From Enterobacter asburiae (GTDB lineage Bacteria; Pseudomonadota; Gammaproteobacteria; Enterobacterales; Enterobacteriaceae): a stretch of DNA of 64,000 bases. Where the stretch lies: the NCBI RefSeq assembly GCF_007035645.1, contig NZ_AP019632.1, forward strand, positions 2,232,001 through 2,296,000. The letters run 5' to 3'. Shown one piece after another: positions 46,428-55,638 of the stretch (within the stretch, counting starts at the first letter, position 1; every line of letters begins with the position of its first letter). Made by a program: the position numbers and the translations under genes. Under the pieces are notes generated by a model. The model was not told where the DNA came from. It saw only the letters and a list, made by a program, of their open reading frames with translations, and did no database searches.

Positions 46428-47831
46428 ATGTTCGAACTCGACGCGTTCCATCTGGCCAGAATTCAGTTCGCTTTTACCGTCTCGTTTCATATCCTTTTTC
46501 CTGCGATCACCATCGGCCTCGCCAGCTATCTGGTGGTGCTGGAGGGCATGTGGCTGCGTACAAAAAACGACGTCTGGCGATCGTTGTACCATTTCTGGCT
46601 CAAGATATTTGCCGTTAACTTCGGGATGGGTGTCGTTTCCGGCCTGGTCATGGCGTACCAGTTTGGCACCAACTGGAGCGGGTTCTCACAGTTCGCGGGC
46701 AGTATTACCGGCCCTCTTCTGACCTATGAAGTCTTAACCGCCTTCTTCCTTGAAGCCGGTTTCCTTGGCGTCATGATGTTCGGCTGGAATAAGGTCGGCC
46801 CGGGCCTGCACTTCTTTTCAACCTGCATGGTGGCGCTCGGCACGCTGATGTCGACCTTCTGGATCCTCGCGTCCAACAGCTGGATGCATACGCCGCAGGG
46901 CTTCACTATCGAGAACGGACAGGTTATTCCGCAGGACTGGCTGGCGATCGTCTTTAATCCCTCCTTCCCTTACCGCCTGATTCATATGGCTATCGCCGCG
47001 TTTCTGAGCAGCGCGCTGTTTGTCGGCGCGTCGGGCGCATGGCACCTGCTGCGCGGTAACGATACCCCCGCCGTCCGCACCATGTTTTCCATGGCGATGT
47101 GGATGGCGCTGCTGGTCGCTCCCATCCAGGCGGTCGTGGGCGATATGCACGGCCTGAACACGCTAGAGCATCAGCCGGCCAAAATTGCCGCCATTGAGGG
47201 ACACTGGGAAAATCCGCCGGGCGAGGCCACCCCGCTGCTGCTGTTTGGCCTGCCGGATATGGAGGAGGAGCGCACCAAATACGGTCTGGAGATCCCCGCG
47301 CTTGGCAGCCTTATCCTGACCCACAGTCTGGATAAGCAGGTCCCGGCGCTGAAGGATTTTCCGAAAGAAGATCGCCCTAATTCGACCATCGTCTTCTGGT
47401 CGTTCCGCGTCATGGTGGGGATGGGGCTGCTGATGATTACCCTCGGGCTGATTAGCGTCTGGCTGCGCTATCGTCATCGACTTTTCCACTCTCGCCCGTT
47501 CCACTGGTTTGCCCTCTGCATGGGGCCTGCCGGGCTGCTGGCGCTGCTCGCCGGCTGGGTCACCACCGAGGTGGGCCGTCAGCCGTGGGTGGTCTACGGC
47601 TATCTGCGCACCATCGACGCGGTATCGCTGCACAGCACCCTGCAGATGAGCATCAGCCTGCTGGCGTTCTTCGTCGTCTACTCGTCGGTGTTTGGGGTGG
47701 GCTATGTTTACCTCATCCGGCTGATTAAGAAAGGACCGCAGCCTGTCGATACGCTGACGTCAAACACCTCGGGCACACCCGCCCGTCCGCTGTCTGCCGC
47801 TGAGTCTGTTCCTGAACAGGAGAGAAACTGA
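46428..47831 (+). CDS. cioA: Cyanide-insensitive bd-type quinol oxidase subunit I (CioA/CyxA type)
   Basis: 467-residue inner-membrane oxidase subunit that carries the haems. Ligands: His21 (FHILFP), His in FPYRLIHMAIAAFL and Met in LHSTLQMSISLL; the GRQP loop (EVGRQPWVVYGYLRT) is present. The Q loop is short, as in the CIO subfamily and unlike E. coli CydA. Salmonella cyxAB has a similar place in stationary-phase physiology. Its TGA overlaps the cioB ATG. Confidence 0.92.
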   Translation: MFELDAFHLARIQFAFTVSFHILFPAITIGLASYLVVLEGMWLRTKNDVWRSLYHFWLKIFAVNFGMGVVSGLVMAYQFGTNWSGFSQFAGSITGPLLTYEVLTAFFLEAGFLGVMMFGWNKVGPGLHFFSTCMVALGTLMSTFWILASNSWMHTPQGFTIENGQVIPQDWLAIVFNPSFPYRLIHMAIAAFLSSALFVGASGAWHLLRGNDTPAVRTMFSMAMWMALLVAPIQAVVGDMHGLNTLEHQPAKIAAIEGHWENPPGEATPLLLFGLPDMEEERTKYGLEIPALGSLILTHSLDKQVPALKDFPKEDRPNSTIVFWSFRVMVGMGLLMITLGLISVWLRYRHRLFHSRPFHWFALCMGPAGLLALLAGWVTTEVGRQPWVVYGYLRTIDAVSLHSTLQMSISLLAFFVVYSSVFGVGYVYLIRLIKKGPQPVDTLTSNTSGTPARPLSAAESVPEQERN

Positions 47832-48841
47832 TGGGCGTCGATATCTCAGTTATCTGGTTTGCCATCATCGTCTTTGCCACGCTGATGTACATCATCATGG
47901 ATGGCTTTGATTTGGGCATCGGCCTGCTGTTTAACTTCGTGGGCGATGCGAAGGAGCGCGATGTGATGGTCAACAGCGTGGCGCCGGTCTGGGACGGCAA
48001 CGAGACCTGGCTGGTGCTCGGTGGCGCAGGCCTGTTCGGCGCGTTTCCGCTGGCCTATGCGGTGATTATTGATGCGCTCACCATTCCTCTCACCGCGATG
48101 CTGATCGGCCTCATCTTCCGCGGCGTCGCCTTTGAGTTCCGCTTCAAAGCCACGCCGTCGCACCGCAAATTCTGGGACTACTCCTTTGCCGGCGGCTCTC
48201 TGCTCGCCACCTTCAGCCAGGGCGTGGTGGTGGGCGCCGTGATTAACGGCTTCGACGTTGAGGGGCGGCGTTTCGTCGGCTCCGCGCTTGACTGGCTCAC
48301 CCCCTTTAACCTCTTCTGCGGCATCGGGCTGGTTGTGGCCTACACGCTGCTGGGCACCACCTGGCTCATCATGAAAAGCGAAGGCGCGCTGCAGGCCCGC
48401 ATGCGCGAGCTGACCCGCCACGTGCTGCTGGCGCTGGTCGTGGTGATTGCGGTAGTGAGCATCTGGACGCCGCTCGGCTGGCAGTACGTGGCCGACCGCT
48501 GGTTTACCCTGCCCAACTTCTTCTGGTTCCTGCCGGTGCCTCTGCTGGTTGCGCTTTTCAGCGTGCTGATCTGGCGCCTGACCCGCAACCCGGCCAGCCA
48601 CGCTCGCCCCTTCCTGCTGACGCTGGGGCTTATTTTCCTCGGGTTTAGCGGGCTCGGCATCAGCCTCTGGCCGAACATTATTCCGCCGCGCATCACCCTG
48701 TGGGAAGCCGCGGCCCCGCCTGCCAGCCAGCTGTTTATGCTGGTAGGCACGTTGCTGATTATTCCGGTGATCCTGGTGTACACCGCCTGGAGCTACTACG
48801 TCTTCCGGGGCAAAGTGTCGGATACTGAAGGCTATCACTGA
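47831..48841 (+). CDS. cioB: Cyanide-insensitive bd-type quinol oxidase subunit II (CioB/CyxB type)
   Basis: 336-residue membrane subunit with about eight helices. DGFDLGIGLLFNFVGD and VWDGNETWLVLGGAGLFGAFP are the family hallmarks. Translation is coupled to cioA by a TGATG overlap. No cydX-type small subunit is visible: the next gene starts nine bases after the stop. Confidence 0.93.
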   Translation: MGVDISVIWFAIIVFATLMYIIMDGFDLGIGLLFNFVGDAKERDVMVNSVAPVWDGNETWLVLGGAGLFGAFPLAYAVIIDALTIPLTAMLIGLIFRGVAFEFRFKATPSHRKFWDYSFAGGSLLATFSQGVVVGAVINGFDVEGRRFVGSALDWLTPFNLFCGIGLVVAYTLLGTTWLIMKSEGALQARMRELTRHVLLALVVVIAVVSIWTPLGWQYVADRWFTLPNFFWFLPVPLLVALFSVLIWRLTRNPASHARPFLLTLGLIFLGFSGLGISLWPNIIPPRITLWEAAAPPASQLFMLVGTLLIIPVILVYTAWSYYVFRGKVSDTEGYH

Positions 48842-48849
48842 GGAACGCT

Positions 48850-50475
48850 ATGACCGACTGGCATACACGAGCCATTATTTATCAGATTGATACCGCGCTA
48901 TTTTATGATTTGAACGGCGATGGCTGCGGGGACATCGCCGGGATCGCGGCCAAGCTGCGCTATATACGCCGCATGGGGGCGACGGTCATCTGGATCACCC
49001 CGTTTTACCTCACGCCCTTTCTCGATGAAGGCTACGACGTCAGCGACCACCTTCAGGTGGATCCCCGCTTCGGAAAGCTGGCCGATATCATCGCCTTTAT
49101 CGAGCAGGCCCGCGAGCTGGGCATGCAGGTCATTATCGAGCTGCTGATCCAGCACACGTCGGACGCGCATCCCTGGTTCCAGCAGGCCCGCCGCAACCCG
49201 GCGTCACCCTATCGTGATTACTACCTCTGGTCGGATAACGACGAGGACGATACGCCCCCCATGTTTCCCGGCGTGGAAAAGAGCATCTGGAGCTGGGACG
49301 ACGAGGCGGGACAATACTACCGGCACATGTTTTATCGCCACGAGCCGGATCTGAACCTCACCTCGCCCGCGGTGCTTAAAGAGATTGAAAACATCATCCT
49401 CTTCTGGCTCAAGCTGGGCGTGTCGGGATTTCGCCTCGATGCCGCGTCCCACCTCACCACCCAGGCAGGAAATGGTGATGAAAAAAAGGGTCTGTGGATC
49501 CTCGAACATATGCGGCGTCTTATCGAAGAGCGCAATCCGGACGCGATCCTGCTGGGCGAAGTTGACGTAGACGTTGAGGCCTATAAAGACTACTTCGGCA
49601 ATAACGACCGTCTGAATCTGGTGCTCAATTTCTGGCTCAACAAGTATTTCTACGTCAGCCTGGCCCGCAAAAGCGCCCGCCCGCTGCGCAATGCGGTGAA
49701 GAAGATGATCGTCCCGCCTGACTCCTGCTGTTTTGCCAACTGGCTGCGCAATCACGACGAGCTGGATCTGGAAGGCATCAGTCAGAAAGACAAACAGTTT
49801 GTCCTCGATACCTTCGCCCCTGATGAGGAGATGAACGTCTATCAGCGCGGGATCCGCCGCCGCCTGGCGCCGATGCTCAACGGCGATCGGAAGCGGCTGG
49901 CGTTCTGCCACGCGGTGCTGTTTTCCCTGCCGGGTGTCCCGGTGATGCGCTACGGCGACGAGATAGGCATGGGTGACGACCTGGATCTGGAGGAGCGCTA
50001 CGCCGTCCGCACCCCGATGCAGTGGGCAGGATCGCAAGGAGGTGGTTTCTCTGCAGCTGACCCGGAAAAGTTTATCGCGCCGATTATCGACCATGGCCCT
50101 TACCGCTATCAGAAAGTCAACGTCGCCGATTCGCTGCTTCACCACAACTCGCTCCTGCACCGGATCATCGATATTGCCACTACCCGCTCGGAGTTCCCCG
50201 AAATTGCCGTTGCGCCCTTTCGCATTATCACAATCGATGATGACGCGGTGCTGGGGCTTTATTACGAGACCGACGAGCGCAGCATCCTGACCTTCGTCAA
50301 CTTCAGCGACCAGCCGGTGCAGTTCACCGCCAAAGGGATCCGCAACGCCACCTGGACCGCCTGTCTCGAGGACAAGCGCTACGATGACGCGCTGATTTGC
50401 GGTAAAACCGTTCAGCTCAGCCTTGGCGGCTACGGCTATCGCTGGTTCTGGACGCACCGTAGCGCGCTGCGCTGA
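48850..50475 (+). CDS. GH13 trehalose synthase-like enzyme
   Basis: 541-residue alpha-amylase-superfamily protein, cytoplasmic. Catalytic residues are the nucleophile Asp in SGFRLDAASH, the acid/base Glu in ILLGEVDVD and the transition-state Asp in WLRNHDELDL. The NHDELDLEGIS and YGDEIGMGDDLDLEERYAVRTP regions resemble trehalose synthase (maltose to trehalose isomerase); oligo-glucosidase activity is the alternative. GAGG precedes the ATG. It sits in one transcription unit with cioAB, fitting an osmotic/stress role. Confidence 0.85.
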   Translation: MTDWHTRAIIYQIDTALFYDLNGDGCGDIAGIAAKLRYIRRMGATVIWITPFYLTPFLDEGYDVSDHLQVDPRFGKLADIIAFIEQARELGMQVIIELLIQHTSDAHPWFQQARRNPASPYRDYYLWSDNDEDDTPPMFPGVEKSIWSWDDEAGQYYRHMFYRHEPDLNLTSPAVLKEIENIILFWLKLGVSGFRLDAASHLTTQAGNGDEKKGLWILEHMRRLIEERNPDAILLGEVDVDVEAYKDYFGNNDRLNLVLNFWLNKYFYVSLARKSARPLRNAVKKMIVPPDSCCFANWLRNHDELDLEGISQKDKQFVLDTFAPDEEMNVYQRGIRRRLAPMLNGDRKRLAFCHAVLFSLPGVPVMRYGDEIGMGDDLDLEERYAVRTPMQWAGSQGGGFSAADPEKFIAPIIDHGPYRYQKVNVADSLLHHNSLLHRIIDIATTRSEFPEIAVAPFRIITIDDDAVLGLYYETDERSILTFVNFSDQPVQFTAKGIRNATWTACLEDKRYDDALICGKTVQLSLGGYGYRWFWTHRSALR

Positions 50476-51462
50476 CTACGGTTTCCGGCGAGTTATCAGA
50501 CGCGTCAGCACTATTCCCGCCACCGCGAGGGCGCCAAGGGCCACTTTCCCCGGCATGCCGGAGGTGACGGACGGCGCGCGGGTTTTCGCCTCGTCAGTAA
50601 AGCGGCCATGGATTTTATGCAGATCGTTAACCGGCTGGTCGAGGTAGTCCCGGCGATCCGGCGCGTTGAGATCGTCGGTCATCTGGCCTTCCCAGGCCTT
50701 TTTCACCATCAGCCGGTCAAGAAAACCGGGGAAGAAAAATTGCCCGACGATGGACTGGATGGTGCTGCTGCCAACCCACAGCTCGCGCACCGGCTTTTGC
50801 GCCACCCTGAAGATGGCGCTGGCGGCCACCTCAGGCTCAAAGACCGGCGGCACCGGGCGCATCGCCCAGGCGAACTTATTCCTCGCCCATTCGAACTGCG
50901 GGGTATTGAGCCCCGGCATCTGGACCATCGAAAGCTGAACCCGGCTGTTCTCATGCATCAGCTCGGTACGCACCGCATCGGTGAACCCACGGATCGCCGC
51001 TTTTGCCCCGCAGTAGGCTGACTGCAGCGGAATGGAACGGTAGGCCAGCGCGGAGCCCACCTGGATAATCACCCCCCTGTCGCGCGGAACCATTAGCTCG
51101 AGCGCGGCGCGAGTGCCGTTCACGTAGCCGAGGTACGTCACCTCAGTCACGCGCCGAAACTCGTCCGGCGTGAGGGTACGAAACGGCGCCAGAATGGCCC
51201 CCATCGCGTTGTTCACCCAGACATCAATCGCGCCGAGGCGATACTCAATTTCGTTAGCGGCATCCACCACCGCCTGGCTGTCGGCGACGTCCGCCTGCAC
51301 GGCGTGGGCATTAACGCCAAAGCGCCGTAGCTCCTCCTGGGTAGAGTGCAGGCTGGCCTCATCGCGGGCGATGAGCCCCACGTCGTAACCCGCCTTTGCA
51401 AAGTGCAGCGCCGTGGCTTTTCCCACGCCCGCCGTCCCGCCGGTAATCACTATGACAGCCAT
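50476..51462 (-). CDS. Short-chain dehydrogenase/reductase with C-terminal membrane helix
   Basis: 328 residues. A Rossmann core with the cofactor motif GGTAGVGKA, NNAMG and the catalytic Tyr-x3-Lys in SAYCGAKAAI. The last 25 residues (VALGALAVAGIVLTRLITRR) look like a membrane helix, so it may be tail-anchored to the inner membrane. It abuts the GH13 gene stop. Substrate unknown; such enzymes are common in stress-gene blocks. Confidence 0.87.
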   Translation of the reverse strand: MAVIVITGGTAGVGKATALHFAKAGYDVGLIARDEASLHSTQEELRRFGVNAHAVQADVADSQAVVDAANEIEYRLGAIDVWVNNAMGAILAPFRTLTPDEFRRVTEVTYLGYVNGTRAALELMVPRDRGVIIQVGSALAYRSIPLQSAYCGAKAAIRGFTDAVRTELMHENSRVQLSMVQMPGLNTPQFEWARNKFAWAMRPVPPVFEPEVAASAIFRVAQKPVRELWVGSSTIQSIVGQFFFPGFLDRLMVKKAWEGQMTDDLNAPDRRDYLDQPVNDLHKIHGRFTDEAKTRAPSVTSGMPGKVALGALAVAGIVLTRLITRRKP

Positions 51463-51479
51463 AGAACCTCCACCTGAGT

Positions 51480-51998
51480 TTATCCGTTATTCCCGTCCGA
51501 CAAGGTTGTCACCAGTTCAGCCAGCGAGTAATGCACCGCTTTTTCGACCACATCCTGACAGTCACCGGAGAAAAGCACGGTGCGGGTCTTCGTCTCGCCG
51601 CGTATGTTCCACGCGAAGCAGACCGTCCCCGCCGCCGTGCCGTCGTCGCCCCCTTCCGGACCCGCGTAGCCGCTGATGGCGATGCTGATATCGGCCTGGG
51701 CGATGTCGCGGATACTGGCGGCCATTTCGGTTACCGTCTGCTCGCTCACGGCCGTAAACCGCTCAAGCGTCTCGGGACGCACGCCGAGGATCCGCGCTTT
51801 AGCTTCATCGCTGAACACGACCAGCCCAACATCATAAAATTCGGCGGTGTTTTCCTCTGCGCAAAGCGCCACCGAGAGTTTTCCGCCCGTGCAGGACTCC
51901 GCGGTGGTTAAGCGAAGCCCGAGATCGGTTAATTTGCTCGCCAGCTTTTTCGTCAGTTCACCCACGGTATTATTGCTGTCGTGAAAAAGATTGCTCAT
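51480..51998 (-). CDS. ydeJ: CinA-family protein YdeJ (PncC-like)
   Basis: 172-residue CinA C-terminal-type domain, family of nicotinamide-nucleotide amidohydrolases. The signature TTAESCTGGKLSVALC near residue 30 holds the catalytic Ser; ISGYAGPEGGDDGTAAGTVCFAW is the second conserved block (in parts GYAGPEGG, AGTVCFAW). In E. coli YdeJ is next to ydeI, which lies 1.1 kb away here. YdeJ itself may lack the amidase activity of PncC, so the reaction is unproven. Confidence 0.85.
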   Translation of the reverse strand: MSNLFHDSNNTVGELTKKLASKLTDLGLRLTTAESCTGGKLSVALCAEENTAEFYDVGLVVFSDEAKARILGVRPETLERFTAVSEQTVTEMAASIRDIAQADISIAISGYAGPEGGDDGTAAGTVCFAWNIRGETKTRTVLFSGDCQDVVEKAVHYSLAELVTTLSDGNNG

Positions 51999-52009
51999 CT
52001 TGCCGCCTC

Positions 52010-52456
52010 TTATTTCTCGAAAGGAATGATTGAAATATGCCCATTGCGCTCAAGTATGGCATATTTAATGTCGCTTATTTCCGTAATGCCATTATTTTGG
52101 CGCGCTGACACCAGAATATCATCACAGGACACGTCAACTTTTTTCAGTTTATCGGCTAACGGCACGCCGTTCTCCACCAGAATAACAGGCGTGCCATCCA
52201 GAATATTCTCCACCGGAGAAAAATACTTCTTCATTAGCCCGAAAATAATATCTACTACCACCAGCGTGGTAATGGTAATCATCGCGCCGGTGACGGAAAA
52301 ATCCTGTCCGAGAAGCGCCTGCTGTGTGGCTTCACTAATTATCAGGAGCAGAATGAGATCGAAGCTGGTCATCTGCAGCAGCGCGCGACGCCCGGCCACT
52401 TTAAATACCACCACCAGAAACAGATAAATAGCCAGCGCGCGAAAGACCATATCCAT
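52010..52456 (-). CDS. YetF-like membrane protein (DUF421), short form
   Basis: 148 residues: three predicted helices in the first 85, including LYFLV-type YLFLVVVFKVAGRRALLQM and the conserved FDLILLLIISEATQQALL, followed by a small soluble domain. YetF proteins of Bacillus carry two such domains and are about 230 residues. AGGAGG precedes ATG 52456. Role unknown. It forms a minus-strand series with the upstream small membrane protein and ydeJ. Confidence 0.83.
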   Translation of the reverse strand: MDMVFRALAIYLFLVVVFKVAGRRALLQMTSFDLILLLIISEATQQALLGQDFSVTGAMITITTLVVVDIIFGLMKKYFSPVENILDGTPVILVENGVPLADKLKKVDVSCDDILVSARQNNGITEISDIKYAILERNGHISIIPFEK

Positions 52457-52465
52457 ATCAGCCTC

Positions 52466-52975
52466 CTACGGATAAATAAATTGCCAGATGTTAATTTCCG
52501 GCTCGCTGTTGACGCGGATGACGGTTTTCCATTTACCGGCTCTGGAAGGTGTCGTGAAGAGTAACACGGAGAAGCTGTCTGTTTTTTTCAGGTTGTTATA
52601 GACAAAATAGAGAGTCTTCCCGCGGCTGAACATAGCGTCCGGCTGCGGCCAGACGCTGCCGGGCTCATACGCATCGCTGCTCTCGCTGGTCATGCTGAGG
52701 ACATACTTCCCCTCGCTCTGCACCGGAAACGCGAGCGCCATCGGGGTCTCTGTCTCCCGTCGTCCAAAGCGTTCATAGTCTATGGTCAATGATTTAGAGG
52801 AATTCGTTTTGACCGTGTCGCTGACCATTCCGCTGGAAAACAGACCGGCAATCGCCGCGACGATAATACCCAGCAGAACAATAAAACCCACCTGACGAAA
52901 CGCGTATTCAAACGTCAGCAAACGGTAACTCTCATCTATCCCGGGTAACTTTTCATTTTCACGCTTCATGGTCAT
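52466..52975 (-). CDS. Single-helix membrane protein of unknown function
   Basis: 169 residues. A helix at about 28-48 (VGFIVLLGIIVAAIAGLF) follows a charged cytoplasmic N-terminus; the rest is predicted periplasmic and beta-rich. I do not recognise a family. I start at ATG 52975 (MTMKREN), with GGTGA upstream; the ATG six bases later is equally possible. Its stop is nine bases before the YetF-like start, so the two are coupled and may form a membrane complex. Confidence 0.72.
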   Translation of the reverse strand: MTMKRENEKLPGIDESYRLLTFEYAFRQVGFIVLLGIIVAAIAGLFSSGMVSDTVKTNSSKSLTIDYERFGRRETETPMALAFPVQSEGKYVLSMTSESSDAYEPGSVWPQPDAMFSRGKTLYFVYNNLKKTDSFSVLLFTTPSRAGKWKTVIRVNSEPEINIWQFIYP

Positions 52976-53107
52976 CGTCACCGTTTCGCTTATTATCCGA
53001 TAATTTTGATTTCTAACGCGAATGTTTTTAGGACTTATCACATTTGCCACATAAAGGAATAGCAACAATACTTAATAAGTCAAGACACGCAAAATGAAGG
53101 ATATCGG

Positions 53108-53497
53108 ATGAAATTATCACTTATTTCCGCTTTATTGATATTTCTGGCTCCGGCCGCATGGGCAGATAATAACGGGGGTTTACAAAAAGGCGAAGCACCA
53201 CCGCCTCCCCACGCGCTTGATAGCGGATATCGCGGAACCGACGACGCGCGTATTATGACCATCAAGCAGGCAAAAGAATTGCACGATGGTGCGACAATTT
53301 CATTACGCGGTAATCTTATTGACGGTAGCGGCGATAAGTTTGTATTTCAGGATAAAACCGGAAAAATCGACGTTATTATTCCCCAGGCAGTCTTCGACGG
53401 CAGAACGGTAAAACCCGACCAGATGATCAGTATCAACGGTTCGCTTGATAAAAAATCATCTCCTGCCGTCGTCCGTGTAGATCGTTTGCAGAAATAA
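53108..53497 (+). CDS. ydeI: Periplasmic OB-fold (BOF) stress protein YdeI
   Basis: 129 residues, close to E. coli YdeI (OmdA in Salmonella), required for peroxide and antimicrobial-peptide resistance. Signal peptide about 1-19 (WADNNGG). The mature BOF domain includes [21 protein letters not shown] (in part) and the conserved ending [26 protein letters not shown] precedes ATG 53108. Divergent from the single-helix membrane protein gene. Confidence 0.93.
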   Translation: MKLSLISALLIFLAPAAWADNNGGLQKGEAPPPPHALDSGYRGTDDARIMTIKQAKELHDGATISLRGNLIDGSGDKFVFQDKTGKIDVIIPQAVFDGRTVKPDQMISINGSLDKKSSPAVVRVDRLQK

Positions 53498-53561
53498 TTC
53501 AGCGAAGCGTTAACGCTGCAGTTATCCATCAAATCTCACCCCTTGGCTTAAGGAGTCAGCT

Positions 53562-54446
53562 ATGAGTGATACTAAACAACGTACGAACGCTTACCCGCAG
53601 CCCCCGTTCCCGGAACAGCCGCAAACGCCGCCGGGACTGGCATCCGAAATGCAGCCCGTACCCGACCACGGGGAACAAAGCTATAAAGGGCATGGCCGCC
53701 TTGCCGGCAAAAAAGCGCTGATTACCGGCGGTGACTCCGGCATTGGTCGCGCGGTCGCTATCGCCTATGCGCGTGAAGGCGCTGACGTTGCCATTAACTA
53801 CCTGCCCGAAGAGGAAAAAGACGCCGCTGAGGTCATCGAGCTGATCGAAGCGGAAGGCCGCAAGGCCATCGCGTTGCCGGGTGACGTCCGGGACGAAACC
53901 TTCTGTCAGAATCTGGTCGAAGAAGCCGTGTCGAAACTGGGCGGGCTGGACATTCTGGTCAACAACGCCGGCCGTCAGCAGTTCCGTGAATCGCTTGAGG
54001 AACTGACCACGGAAGATTTTGACGCAACGTTTAAAACCAACGTTTACGCTCCGTTCTGGATCACCAAGGCGGCCCTGCGCCACCTGAAAGCGTCGTCCGT
54101 TATCATTAATACCTCCTCCGTTCAGGCGGTGAAGCCCAGCCCCGTGCTGCTGGACTACGCCCAGACGAAAGCCTGTCTGGCGGTGTTTACCAAATCCTTA
54201 GCCAAGCAGCTGGGTCCGAAAGGCATTCGCGTCAACGCGGTTGCTCCTGGCCCTTACTGGACGGTTCTGCAGTCCAGCGGCGGGCAGCCGATGGAAAAAG
54301 TGAAGGAGTTCGGTGGCGACACCCCGCTGGGACGTCCGGGCCAGCCCGTCGAGATTGCCCCGCTGTACGTCACGCTGGCCTCGGATGAATGTTCATTTAC
54401 GTCCGGCCAGGTGTGGTGCTCCGATGGCGGCGACGGCGTGATCTAA
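53562..54446 (+). CDS. Short-chain dehydrogenase/reductase, YghA-like
   Basis: 294 residues with a hydrophilic Pro-rich N-terminal extension of about 45 residues, typical of the YghA/YhdF group of stress-linked SDRs. The NAD(P) motif is TGGDSGIGRAVAIAYA, the catalytic Tyr-x3-Lys is DYAQTKAC and NNAGRQQF is present. AAGGAG lies six bases before ATG 53562. It follows ydeI by 64 bp. Substrate unknown. Confidence 0.88.
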   Translation: MSDTKQRTNAYPQPPFPEQPQTPPGLASEMQPVPDHGEQSYKGHGRLAGKKALITGGDSGIGRAVAIAYAREGADVAINYLPEEEKDAAEVIELIEAEGRKAIALPGDVRDETFCQNLVEEAVSKLGGLDILVNNAGRQQFRESLEELTTEDFDATFKTNVYAPFWITKAALRHLKASSVIINTSSVQAVKPSPVLLDYAQTKACLAVFTKSLAKQLGPKGIRVNAVAPGPYWTVLQSSGGQPMEKVKEFGGDTPLGRPGQPVEIAPLYVTLASDECSFTSGQVWCSDGGDGVI

Positions 54447-54482
54447 ACCGGTAGACGATACCCCTCCGCAGTGAGCAATAAA

Positions 54483-54506
54483 CGAACAAGGATGTTCGCT
54501 TTTATT
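54483..54506 (+). terminator. Terminator after the YghA-like SDR gene
   Basis: CGAACA/TGTTCG stem with an AGGA loop followed by CTTTTATT. Short but plausibly functional. Confidence 0.55.
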
Positions 54507-54627
54507 CCCCCGCCAAAAAACATGTTGTAACTCAAACAGATCAAATGTTAAAAATATTTTGCTATCAGGTTATCAAAATTAAACAACTTAACTTGTCACC
54601 CGCATCGCTCTGTTTTTAACATCGCCT

Positions 54628-55551
54628 ATGGAAAAAAATGGTCTGTTCAGTCAGCGCATACGCTTGCGCCATTTGCATACATTTGTGGCCGTCGCTCAAC
54701 AGGGAACGCTGGGGCGTGCGGCTGAAACTCTCAACCTGAGCCAGCCTGCGCTCTCAAAAACCCTCAACGAGCTGGAACAGCTGACCGGTGCCCGTCTTTT
54801 TGACCGCGGCCGGCTGGGGGCGCAGCTTACCATTGTGGGCGAACAATTCCTCACGCACGCCGTGAAAGTGCTGGATGCGCTCAATACCGCAGGCCAGTCC
54901 CTGCACCGAAAAGAAGAGCAATCCAGTGAGGTGGTGCGCGTGGGCGCTCTGCCTACCGCGGCGCTGGGCATTCTTCCGCCCGTTATCGGCCAGTTCCACA
55001 AGCAGCAGCGGCATACCACGATTCAGGTCGCCACCATGAATAACACCATGCTGCTCGCGGGGCTGAAATCCGGCGAACTGGATCTCGGAATCGGCCGCAT
55101 GTCCGACCCTGAGCTGATGGGCGGTCTCAACTATGAACTGCTGTTCCTGGAGTCTCTGAAGCTGGTGGTTCGTCCCGATCACCCCCTGCTGCAGGACACG
55201 GTAACATTAAGCCGCGTGATGGAGTGGCCGGTAGTGGTCTGCCCAAAAGGGACCGTTCCCCGCCAGACCGCCGAAACCTTGCTGCAAATGCAGGGGTGTA
55301 CGCTGCCCTCAGGGTGTATCGAAACGCTATCGGCCTCGCTTTCACGGCAGCTTACGCTGGATTATGACTACGTCTGGTTCGTCCCCTCCGGTGCGGTGAA
55401 AGATGATTTACGTCAGGGAACGCTGATCGCCCTGCCGATTACCTCCCCCGGCCCCGGTGAACCTATCGGCATTTTGACCCGCGTAGACACGCCGCTTTCA
55501 ACGGGCGCGCAGACGCTGCTGAGCGCTATCCGTAAATCAATGCCGGTCTGA
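54628..55551 (+). CDS. LysR-family regulator (PcaQ/GbpR-like)
   Basis: 307 residues. Winged helix-turn-helix about 8-70 (LRHLHTFVAVAQQGTLGRAAE, given in part: TFVAVAQQGTLGRAAE; LSQPALSKTLNELE), then a two-lobed ligand domain (LPTAALGILPPVIGQF, SGELDLGIGRM). The pattern is that of PcaQ-type regulators of aromatic or sugar-acid pathways. No such pathway genes are adjacent; the nearest downstream gene, past a 700 bp repeat region, is a PQQ-dependent dehydrogenase. Confidence 0.85.
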   Translation: MEKNGLFSQRIRLRHLHTFVAVAQQGTLGRAAETLNLSQPALSKTLNELEQLTGARLFDRGRLGAQLTIVGEQFLTHAVKVLDALNTAGQSLHRKEEQSSEVVRVGALPTAALGILPPVIGQFHKQQRHTTIQVATMNNTMLLAGLKSGELDLGIGRMSDPELMGGLNYELLFLESLKLVVRPDHPLLQDTVTLSRVMEWPVVVCPKGTVPRQTAETLLQMQGCTLPSGCIETLSASLSRQLTLDYDYVWFVPSGAVKDDLRQGTLIALPITSPGPGEPIGILTRVDTPLSTGAQTLLSAIRKSMPV

Positions 55552-55560
55552 CAACTTTCG

Positions 55561-55599
55561 CCCTCCTCATCCTAACCCTCTCCCCAACGGGGCGAGGGT
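55561..55599. repeat. CCCTC/GGGCGAGGG palindromic repeat
   Basis: CCTAACCCTCTCCCC and CGGGGCGAGGG form a hairpin right after the LysR gene; same type as 35563-35597 and possibly acting as its transcription end. Confidence 0.75.
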
Positions 55600-55638
55600 T
55601 CACCAGCCATTTTCCCACCCGAAGCGATAAATATTGCC

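Noticed and set aside
49204..50457. A 417-codon minus-strand frame opposite the GH13 gene
   Set aside because: The plus-strand frame has intact GH13 catalytic motifs; the opposite frame has none.
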